A DNA stretch of 21,722 bases, taken from Pseudomonadota bacterium. Lineage in GTDB: Bacteria > Pseudomonadota > Gammaproteobacteria > Burkholderiales > Burkholderiaceae_D. Shown piece by piece: positions 7,617-13,953 of the stretch (position 1 is its first letter; each line of letters opens with the position of its first letter). Both the position numbers and the translations under genes were made by a program. The notes under the pieces were generated by a model. It worked only from the letters and a program-made list of their open reading frames with translations, searched no databases and was not told the origin of the DNA. The stretch spans positions 1 through 21,722 of the forward strand of contig JAEWEK010000334.1 of NCBI GenBank assembly GCA_023389425.1, read 5' to 3'.

Positions 7617-9509
7617 TTAACCGCGCAGCGCCGCGTCCAGGTCTTCCAGCTCCGCCGGTTTCACCAGATGCGCGTCGAAGCCAGCATCCATCGCCTTCTT
7701 GCGATCCTCCGGCGAGCCGTATCCCGTGTGCGCCACCAGCCGCACCGAGGCCAGCCCCGGCTCGCGCTTGAGCATGCGCGCCAGCTCGTAGCCGTCCACG
7801 CCCGGCAGCCCGATATCGAGCACGATCACTTCCGGTTTCTGTTCCAGCGCCAGCTTCACGATAGTGCGTGCGTCCTGCGTGGTCATGGCCTGGTGCCCCA
7901 TCTCGGCCAACAGGAAGGCCATCATCTCGACCGCGTCGGCATTGTCGTCCACCAGCAGCACGCGCAGGCCGCCGGTTCTGCGGGGGGCTTCGCCGCGCGC
8001 CTGGCCGGGCCGCTCGCCGCCGCGCTCGACGCGCAGCACCGGCAGTTCCACCGTGAAGGTGCTGCCCATGCCGATGCCCAGGCTCGACGCCGACAGGCGC
8101 CCGCCATGCATGTCGAGCAGGCGCGATACCAGCGACAGGCCGATGCCCAGCCCTTCGGGCGCACGGTCCGGCGGCACCGCCGCCTGCGTGAACATGCCGA
8201 AGATGCGCGGCAGGCTGTCCTCGTCGATGCCGATGCCGGTGTCGCGCACCGCGATGGCCACCGTCCCTTCGTCGATCAGGGCCGCGGTGACGACGATCTG
8301 GCCGCCCTTGGGCGTGAACTTGGCGGCGTTGTGCAGCAGGTTGCCCATCGATTGCGCCAGCCGCACCGGGTCGCCGGTCACCCACACCTGCTCGTCCGGC
8401 AGCGTGACGTCGAGCCGGTGCTCGCGCGCGAAGATCAGCGGGCCGGCGGTCTCGATCGCCTGCGCGACCACGGCGCCGAGGTTGACCGCCTCCTTGCGCA
8501 GCGCGATCTTGCCCTCGGAGATGCGGGCGACGTCGAGCAGGTCGTCCACGAGGTGCGCGAGATGGTCGACCTGGCGCGTGATGACCTCCCTGGCCTTGGC
8601 CTGCAGCTCGGCGCCGCCGGGGCCGTCCACGCCGAGCAGCGCGGCGGCGCTGCGGATCGGCGACAGCGGGTTGCGCAGCTCGTGCGCGAGCGTGGCCAGG
8701 AATTCGTTCTTGTTGTTGTCGGCCGCGCGCAGCAGCGCTTCCATCTCGCGGCGGCGCGAGATGTCGCTGGTGATGCGGGCCACGCGATACACCTCGTCGC
8801 GCGCATTGCGCACCGGGCGCAGGCGGTCGCGCACCCAGCGCACCTTCCCGTCCGGCAGCACCAGGCGGTACTCCTCGTCGTAGGATGGGTTCTCGCCCAG
8901 CGCCTGCCAGCGCGCCGCGATCTGGGCGCGGTCGTCGGGATGCACGCCGGCCAGCCAGTCGTCGGGGTGCCCGGACAGCCGGGAGCGGCTGCGGCCCCAC
9001 AAGCCATCGTAGGCGGGGCTGACGTAGGCCAGTTCGCCAGCGGGCACGCCGAACATCCAGAACACGTCCTCGATCGATTCGGTCAGCTGGCGAAACCGCT
9101 CCTCGCTGTCGCGCAGCCGCGACTCGGTCGAGCGCATGCGCAGCAGCGCGTTGACGTTGGCGATCAGCTCGTCGGCTTCGATCGGCGCCGCCAGGTAGTT
9201 GTCGGCGCCGCCTTCGAGGCCGCGGATCTTGTCGTCGCGGCTGGTCAGCGCGGCCGAGGTCTGCAGCACCAGCACGCCGGCGGTGGCGGGATCTGACTTG
9301 ATGCGGCGACAGACCTCGATGCCGTTGATGTCGGGGAGCTTCACGTCGAGCAGCACCAGTTCCGGCTCCTCGCTCCTCACGATCGCCAGCGCGTCGGTGC
9401 CGTTTTCCGCTTCCAGCACCTGGAAGCCCGCGCCTTGCAGGATGCGGGTCTTGGCGTAGCGGGCGCCGTCGTTGTCGTCGACATTTACGATCAAAATCTT
9501 GGCAGTCAT
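7617..9509 (-). CDS. Hybrid histidine kinase: REC-PAS-HisKA-HATPase-REC
   Basis: The 630-residue protein is cytoplasmic, with no signal peptide or membrane segment. The first receiver (about 3-125) has phosphoacceptor Asp55 in LLDVKLPD, but the conserved Lys near the end is Ala (NYLAAP, 105-109). A PAS domain follows (about 135-255), then HisKA with His276 in AHELRNP, HATPase_c with the N box at about 390-397, DTGIGI at 423-428 and GLGIGLS at 453-459, and a C-terminal receiver (516-628) with Asp565 in VLDIGLPG and intact Lys617. Its ATG overlaps the stop of the upstream kinase gene by four bases (ATGA), so the two are coupled. It is the last gene of the rsb operon and could collect its signal. 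No DNA-binding or enzymatic output domain is present. Confidence 0.94.
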   Translation of the reverse strand: MTAKILIVNVDDNDGARYAKTRILQGAGFQVLEAENGTDALAIVRSEEPELVLLDVKLPDINGIEVCRRIKSDPATAGVLVLQTSAALTSRDDKIRGLEGGADNYLAAPIEADELIANVNALLRMRSTESRLRDSEERFRQLTESIEDVFWMFGVPAGELAYVSPAYDGLWGRSRSRLSGHPDDWLAGVHPDDRAQIAARWQALGENPSYDEEYRLVLPDGKVRWVRDRLRPVRNARDEVYRVARITSDISRRREMEALLRAADNNKNEFLATLAHELRNPLSPIRSAAALLGVDGPGGAELQAKAREVITRQVDHLAHLVDDLLDVARISEGKIALRKEAVNLGAVVAQAIETAGPLIFAREHRLDVTLPDEQVWVTGDPVRLAQSMGNLLHNAAKFTPKGGQIVVTAALIDEGTVAIAVRDTGIGIDEDSLPRIFGMFTQAAVPPDRAPEGLGIGLSLVSRLLDMHGGRLSASSLGIGMGSTFTVELPVLRVERGGERPGQARGEAPRRTGGLRVLLVDDNADAVEMMAFLLAEMGHQAMTTQDARTIVKLALEQKPEVIVLDIGLPGVDGYELARMLKREPGLASVRLVAHTGYGSPEDRKKAMDAGFDAHLVKPAELEDLDAALRG

Positions 9510-10855
9510 GATTCGCTTCCATCAGTGCGTTGCAGCGGATACCGGCGCGGCAGGGTCAGGGTGAAGGTCGAGCCCTGGCCAGGCGCGCTGCGGACGTCCA
9601 CCCGGCCGCCCAGCAGTTCCGCCAGCTTGCGGCACAAGGGCAGGCCGAGTCCCGTGCCTTTGCTCTTGCGCTGCAGCGGATGCTCGATCTGGCTGAACTC
9701 CTCGAAGATCAGCTGCAGGTTGTCCGGACTGATGCCGATTCCGGTGTCGGCCACCGCAAACGCGATGGTATCGTTTTCCTCGTCCACGCCGGCGCGCACC
9801 ACCACCTCGCCGTGCTCGGTGAACTTGAGGGCATTCGAAATGAAGTTGCGCAGGATCTGGGAGATCTTGCCTTCGTCCGAATCGAAGGGCTGCCCGACGC
9901 CGCCGGTGTCGAACACCAGGTCGACGTTGGCGGCGTCGACCAGCGGGCGCAGCATGCCCTTCAGCGCGCGGAACATGTTCTCGACCAGCACCGGCGCCAC
10001 CTGCATTTCGACCTTGCCGGCCTCGATCTTGGCCAGGTCGAGCAGGTCGTTGACCAGTTCCGACAGGTCGTTGGCGGCATCCGCGATGTACTGCACCTGG
10101 CGCTCCTGCTCGACGCTCAGCTCGCCGTCCATCCGGTCCAGCAGCAGCTTGGCCAGCGCGCGGATCGAGGACAGGGGCGTCCTCAACTCGTGGCTGGTGT
10201 TGGACAGGAAGCGCGACTTCATGTCGTCGGCGCGGCGCAGGCGCTCGGCCTTGTCCTCGATTTCGGCGTACAGCGCGACGATGCCGCGGTTGGTGTCCTC
10301 CAGTTCGCGCGTCAGCGCCAGCAGGTCCTCCTGCCGTTCGCGCAGCTCGGCCAGGGTGCCAAGCAGCTCCTGGTTCTGGACCTGCACTTCGTGGAAGGAG
10401 TTGGCGACCGGCGCCGCGGCCAGCTTGCGCGCGCGCTCGGCCAGCTCGGCCCCGTCCAGCCGCACCTGCGGCGGCAGCGCCTTGAGCAGCGTGACCGTGC
10501 CGCCGGCGGCATTCTCGTCGACGATGCAGTCGTCCATCAGGAGGTGCGCGCACACCAGCGCCATCTCGGGCGCGTCGGCCGCGCCCAGCGGCGCGGCGGG
10601 ACGGCCGGGCTGCGGCGCCAGCCGGATCGCCACCTCGAGCCGTTGGCGGCCATCCAGCTCCACCAGGCTGAACGCCGCACGGCCGGTGCTGCGCTGCTGG
10701 CAGGCGCGCGCCACTTCCGACACGGAGGTGGCGATGCGCACCTGGTCCTGCTGCGAAAAGCCCAGCAGCGCCGACACCTGGCGCGCGCGCTGGCGCAGCA
10801 GCACGACGTCCTGCTCGCTCTCCAGCGCGACGCCGATGATGCGCTGGGCCGTCAT
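9506..10855 (-). CDS. Soluble histidine kinase with degenerate RsbT-like N-terminus
   Basis: This 449-residue kinase has no membrane segment. Residues 1-125 look like a decayed anti-sigma-type ATPase fold: ATSVSEVARACQQ (42-54) matches the N-box region of RsbT but lacks the metal-binding Asn. A coiled coil spans about 155-215. HisKA carries His222 in NTSHELRTPLSS, and HATPase_c has the N box around Asn337/Asn341, DTGIGI (370-375) and GTGLGLPL (400-407). I placed the start at 10855, where ATGA overlaps the upstream stop; an extension of 54 codons lies inside the preceding gene and is very Arg/Pro/Ala-rich. Overlap with both neighbours indicates obligate co-expression with the RsbT/RsbX fusion and the hybrid kinase. 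Confidence 0.9.
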   Translation of the reverse strand: MTAQRIIGVALESEQDVVLLRQRARQVSALLGFSQQDQVRIATSVSEVARACQQRSTGRAAFSLVELDGRQRLEVAIRLAPQPGRPAAPLGAADAPEMALVCAHLLMDDCIVDENAAGGTVTLLKALPPQVRLDGAELAERARKLAAAPVANSFHEVQVQNQELLGTLAELRERQEDLLALTRELEDTNRGIVALYAEIEDKAERLRRADDMKSRFLSNTSHELRTPLSSIRALAKLLLDRMDGELSVEQERQVQYIADAANDLSELVNDLLDLAKIEAGKVEMQVAPVLVENMFRALKGMLRPLVDAANVDLVFDTGGVGQPFDSDEGKISQILRNFISNALKFTEHGEVVVRAGVDEENDTIAFAVADTGIGISPDNLQLIFEEFSQIEHPLQRKSKGTGLGLPLCRKLAELLGGRVDVRSAPGQGSTFTLTLPRRYPLQRTDGSES

Positions 10856-11877
10856 GCGCGCTCCCGCCGCCGCAGCGCCAGCACCATCGCATCGTCGCGC
10901 CGGCGGCTGAAATCGCGCATCAGGACCGCTGCCACCAGGCTCGGATGGCGCGCGGCCAGCCCGGGGTAGGCGTCCAGGTCCCACTGGGTCTGCAGGCCGT
11001 CCGAATGCATGATGCACAGTGCCCCCGGCGGGAACGCGGCCGAGAACTCCTGCACCTTGCGCATATTGTGGCCGACGATGCCGTTGTGCGAGACCAGCGC
11101 CCGGCGCGCGCCATCCAGCACCCAGGCGCTGATGTTGCCGATGCCGGCAAAGCGCACTTCGTCGCGCGTGCAGTCGATACGTGCCAGCGCCACCGCGGCG
11201 CCGCGCGTGATGCGCAGCGCGCCGTCCACCTGCTGCATCAGGGCGGCCGGCGGCAGTTCGCGGTGGCGCGCGAGCACGCCGATCGCCGCGATGGCGGCGC
11301 GGGCGGCGTCGGGACCGTGGCCCAGGCCGTCGGCCGCGAGCACCGTGGCGCCGTGTTCATTGCAAGCGAGGGCCCAGCCGTCGCCGCACTCCTCCTCACC
11401 CTGGATCGGCACCGCCAGCGCGCCGAGCACCAGCGGCCGCGCATGCGGCGCCGGCGCCTCGCGCCACAGGCGCATGTAGAACGCCGCGCCCTTGCCATGC
11501 TGCGAGTAGACGTCGAATTCGTCGGACAGGCGGTGCAGCGCACCGAGCCCGGTGCCGGAGGTGCCAGCGGTCGACACGCCGTCGACCAGGCTGGATGCGA
11601 CATCGGCGATGCCGGGGCCGCTGTCGAGCGCGACCACGTCGACGCCGGACGCGGCGCCCGACTGCGCGGGCCCGAGGTACAGCATGCCGTGCCCCGCATG
11701 CTTGACGATGTTGGTGGCCGCCTCGGTGATGATGATGGCCAGCTGGCCGGCGCGGGTCTCGTCGAAACCCAGCGCCGCGGCCAGCGCCAGGCCGGCCCGG
11801 CGCGCCGCCGCCACATCGCTGGCGTGACTGATGGCCACGCACTGCTGGCGCGACAAGGAACTGATTAACGCTTCCAT
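10852..11877 (-). CDS. RsbT-like ATPase fused to RsbX/SpoIIE-type PP2C phosphatase
   Basis: The 341-residue fusion has two parts. Residues 1-140 form an anti-sigma-type HATPase domain with the N box TEAATNIVKHAG (Asn56), DSGPGI (85-90) and the flexible lid SGTGLGAL (107-114). Residues 145-341 form a SpoIIE/RsbX-like PP2C phosphatase with metal-binding Asp183 in AADGLGHG, Asp293 in HSDGLQ and a terminal DDAMVLAL. In stressosome systems RsbX removes the phosphates that RsbT puts on RsbR and RsbS, so this protein should reset the switch. It overlaps the preceding rsbT-like gene by 13 bases and the following kinase gene by 4. The ATPase half may be a second kinase or a docking module. Confidence 0.9.
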   Translation of the reverse strand: MEALISSLSRQQCVAISHASDVAAARRAGLALAAALGFDETRAGQLAIIITEAATNIVKHAGHGMLYLGPAQSGAASGVDVVALDSGPGIADVASSLVDGVSTAGTSGTGLGALHRLSDEFDVYSQHGKGAAFYMRLWREAPAPHARPLVLGALAVPIQGEEECGDGWALACNEHGATVLAADGLGHGPDAARAAIAAIGVLARHRELPPAALMQQVDGALRITRGAAVALARIDCTRDEVRFAGIGNISAWVLDGARRALVSHNGIVGHNMRKVQEFSAAFPPGALCIMHSDGLQTQWDLDAYPGLAARHPSLVAAVLMRDFSRRRDDAMVLALRRRERA

Positions 11878-12329
11878 TTGACCACCGACACCGCCGTGCC
11901 TTCTCCTTGCTTGCTGTCGATTTCAAATTCGTCGACCAGGCGCCGCGAACCGCCCAGGCCCAGGCCCAGGCCGCCGCCGGTGGTGAAGCCGTCCTGCAGG
12001 GCCTGCTCGGTGTCGCCGATGCCCGGCCCGCCATCGACGAAGATCAGGCCGACGCCGTGGCGCACGCCGTCGCCCAGCAAGTCGAGGTGCACTTCGCCGC
12101 CGCCGCCGTACTTGAGCGTGTTGCGGGCCAGTTCGCTCGCCGCCGTGACCAGCTTGGTCTGGTCGACCAGCGACAGCCTGATCGCCACCGCACGCTCGCG
12201 CACCTGGCGGCGCAGGCCGACCACGTCCTCGTCGGAACGCAGCGGCAGCGTGACGCGGCTGGTGCACACGGCACGGTGCCGCTCCAGCAGCGCCGTCCGG
12301 AGCAGCGCCGCATTATATTGAGCACTCAT
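11865..12329 (-). CDS. rsbT: RsbT-like serine/threonine kinase (anti-sigma-type ATPase)
   Basis: The 154-residue single-domain GHKL kinase should phosphorylate RsbR and RsbS and, once released from the complex, activate a downstream partner. The N box reads AASELARNTLKYGGGG, with catalytic Glu66 and metal-ligating Asn70. DGGPGI is at 99-104, and the glycine-rich lid GGGLGLGLGG at 118-127. I chose the ATG at 12329, whose A is shared with the last base of the rsbS stop (TGATG overlap); a TTG one codon earlier is possible but less likely. Its position directly after rsbS and the intact ATP site make this the working switch kinase of the operon. Confidence 0.92.
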   Translation of the reverse strand: MSAQYNAALLRTALLERHRAVCTSRVTLPLRSDEDVVGLRRQVRERAVAIRLSLVDQTKLVTAASELARNTLKYGGGGEVHLDLLGDGVRHGVGLIFVDGGPGIGDTEQALQDGFTTGGGLGLGLGGSRRLVDEFEIDSKQGEGTAVSVVKWKR

Positions 12330-12685
12330 CAAAAGGTGCGCTTTCCTAGCAGGGCCATACCCTTTTCGACGTTGAGCGCGGTCTTCACGCCGGCCAGCGT
12401 CAGCCCCAGTTCGACCAGCGTGATCGCCACCGCCGGCTGCATGCCGACCACCACCGTCTGCGCATCGAGCACGCGCGCCATCGCGGCGGTATTGCTGATC
12501 ATGCGGCCGATGAAGGAATCGACCAGGTCGAGCGCCGAGATGTCGATCAGGACGCCCTTGGCGTTGTCGCGCACGATGCGCTCGGCCAGGTCGTCCTGCA
12601 AAGTCATCGCGAGGCGATCGTGCATGTCGACCTGGATCGTCACCAGCAGCAGGCCGCCCATGCGGAGGATGGGAATCCGTTCCAT
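12329..12685 (-). CDS. rsbS: RsbS-like STAS-domain antagonist
   Basis: The 118-residue protein is a single STAS domain, the usual length of RsbS. The phosphorylation loop reads ALDLVDSFIGR with Ser57 in the place of the RsbT-phosphorylated serine. The following helix (MISNTAAMARVLDA) and VVVGMQPAVAITLVELG are typical of RsbS. In the known system unphosphorylated RsbS holds RsbT inactive in the stressosome, and phosphorylation of the serine releases it. The gene begins 7 bases after the rsbR stop and shares one base with rsbT, so the three products are made together. Confidence 0.93.
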   Translation of the reverse strand: MERIPILRMGGLLLVTIQVDMHDRLAMTLQDDLAERIVRDNAKGVLIDISALDLVDSFIGRMISNTAAMARVLDAQTVVVGMQPAVAITLVELGLTLAGVKTALNVEKGMALLGKRTF

Positions 12686-12692
12686 CTGCGTG

Positions 12693-13556
12693 TTACCCCT
12701 TGTTGGCGACCATCGCGTTGCCGGTGCGCTCGAGCGCGACCAGGAAGGCGTCGGCCAGGGTCGACTTGGTGACCACGTCCTCGAGGTTCACGCCCAGGTG
12801 CACGATGGTCTGGGCGATCTGCGGGCGAATGCCGCTGATGATGCAGTCCGCGCCCATCAGGCGGGCGGCGGCGATGGTCTTCATCAGGTGCTGCGCGACC
12901 AGGGTGTCGACGGTGGGCACGCCGGTGATGTCGATGATCGCGATAGCGGCGCCGGTATCGACGATCTTCTGCAGCACGTTCTCCATCACCACCTGGGTGC
13001 GGGCCGAATCGAGGGTGCCGATCAGCGGCAGCGCCAGGATGCCGTTCCACAGCTTGACCACCGGCGTGGACAGCTCGAGCAGCTCCTGCTGCTGACGCAC
13101 GATGATCTGGTCGCGCGCCTTCTGGAACACCTCGATCGTGTACAGGCCCAGTTTGTCGAGCAGGGTGCTGACGGTCCACGACCCGGTCGCCAGCGCCTCG
13201 GGATTGCCTTCGAACGCCTGGCGCATGCGCGAGAACAGCGGCTGCTTGAGAGAGAAGACGAAGGTCGCGGTCTCGCTGGGGGTGGAGCCGGCCTTGGCGC
13301 GCGAGGAGGAGATTTCCGCCAGCAGGTTGCGGACCTCGTCCCACGAACGGTGGTCGATGTTGTCGAGTTCGCCGCCGCGGGTGGCCGTGGTGAAGGCCTG
13401 CAGGAATTGCTGGCAGTGCGAACGCAGCTGGTCCTTGCTGACGCCGCTGCTACGCAGGTTCAATGCTTCAAGCTGGACGATCCACTCGGCGCCGATGTCG
13501 GCCTGGTGGTCCTGGAGGATTTGACTGATGCGGATCGCATAATCCTGGACGTTCAT
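12693..13556 (-). CDS. rsbR: RsbR-like stressosome co-antagonist with RsbRD-type N-terminus
   Basis: The 287-residue protein has a variable N-terminal sensory region (about 1-155, all-helical, resembling the RsbRD-type N-terminal domain, with FSLKQPLF at 101-108) and a C-terminal STAS domain (about 160-280). The STAS part shows LPLIGTLDSART, ITGVPTVDTLVAQHL and SGIRPQIAQTIVHLG, hallmarks of RsbR. By manual comparison Thr218 (VDT) corresponds to Thr205, and Ser184 (LDS) to Thr171, of Bacillus RsbR, the two sites phosphorylated by RsbT. The ATG at 13556 follows GAAGAGAG; an in-frame start 20 codons earlier has a Cys/Arg-rich extension and crosses the leader repeat. It heads the six-gene operon. 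The stimulus sensed is unknown. Confidence 0.92.
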   Translation of the reverse strand: MNVQDYAIRISQILQDHQADIGAEWIVQLEALNLRSSGVSKDQLRSHCQQFLQAFTTATRGGELDNIDHRSWDEVRNLLAEISSSRAKAGSTPSETATFVFSLKQPLFSRMRQAFEGNPEALATGSWTVSTLLDKLGLYTIEVFQKARDQIIVRQQQELLELSTPVVKLWNGILALPLIGTLDSARTQVVMENVLQKIVDTGAAIAIIDITGVPTVDTLVAQHLMKTIAAARLMGADCIISGIRPQIAQTIVHLGVNLEDVVTKSTLADAFLVALERTGNAMVANKG

Positions 13557-13585
13557 CTCTCTTCCCTTCGATGTTGTTTGGATGT

Positions 13586-13623
13586 GCCGGCAGCATCGCA
13601 AGGCTGGGAGACGCACTGCCGGC
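13586..13623. promoter_or_regulatory. Inverted repeat in the rsbR leader
   Basis: GCCGGCAG (13586-13593) and CTGCCGGC (13616-13623) are perfect inverted 8-base arms with a 22-base spacer, centre-to-centre 30 bases, about three helical turns. It lies between the candidate -10 and the rsbR start. It could be an operator bound by two dimers or a hairpin in the leader mRNA. Confidence 0.4.
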
Positions 13624-13642
13624 TGGTCTGTAAAAGCGGCAA

Positions 13643-13651
13643 ACTATAACA
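13643..13651 (-). promoter_or_regulatory. Extended -10 promoter candidate for the rsb operon
   Basis: The minus strand reads TGTTATAGT, an extended -10 (TG, one base, TATAGT), 87 bases before the rsbR start. No good -35 box accompanies it, which is acceptable for extended -10 promoters. It is the only A/T-rich promoter-like site in front of this operon. Confidence 0.45.
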
Positions 13652-13895
13652 CCGGGACAGTTGGAAAATTGGCACTGCGGAGCTGGGAAAGGCCGGTATT
13701 TTCCAGCCGCTTTCTCGCCTCCCCTACGATGTCAGATTGGTCCTACAAATTGTCGGGAAGGAATACTACGTGGCGTCTTGCCAAGGCGGGGGCGATGTTG
13801 GAAATCGTTTTTCCGCCTGCGCCGCAAAAAAAGGCGCTGTTTCCGGCCTGCGCCGGAACGACGAATCACTTTCAACACTTAACGCAGACAGCGCG
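13652..13895. other. Intergenic stretch between rsbR and the pnp terminator
   Basis: Together with the rsbR leader this gap exceeds 300 bases without a gene. It contains a 9-bp hairpin at 13682-13707 (GCTGGGAAA / TTTTCCAGC, one G-T pair), two CCTAC motifs 19 bases apart at 13723 and 13742, and, at 13808-13865, one degenerate and one clear REP-like hairpin. No credible coding sequence is seen. Confidence 0.6.
13834..13865 (-). repeat. REP-like palindrome copy 5 (variant stem)
   Basis: On the minus strand CGTCG precedes TTCCGGC-GCAG-GCCGGAA, a perfect 7-bp stem at 13841-13858. Compared with other copies, CCCGC has become CCGGC and GCGGG has become GCCGG, so pairing is retained. A much weaker second copy with the same CTGC loop lies just before it at about 13808-13832. 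Confidence 0.65.
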
Positions 13896-13930
13896 AAAAA
13901 AAACCGCCAGGCTTGCGCTCTGGCGGTTTT
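13896..13930 (-). terminator. Intrinsic terminator of pnp
   Basis: On the minus strand an 11-bp perfect stem (AAAACCGCCAG / CTGGCGGTTTT) closes a 9-base loop and runs into eight T residues. It begins 23 bases after the pnp stop. This is a textbook rho-independent terminator. Confidence 0.93.
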
Positions 13931-13953
13931 GTCAGCTCGACGCTGCGGGCCGA

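Noticed and set aside
10856..11017. A 54-codon N-terminal extension of the soluble histidine kinase
   Set aside because: It lies wholly inside the preceding gene, and its composition (Pro, Arg, Ala, Gly) is that of a shifted frame. The ATGA overlap gives a natural start.
7617..13556. The rsb operon as a sporulation-type or classical sigma-B regulon
   Set aside because: No sigma factor, RsbV/RsbW pair or RsbU is encoded; the neighbours are histidine kinases.
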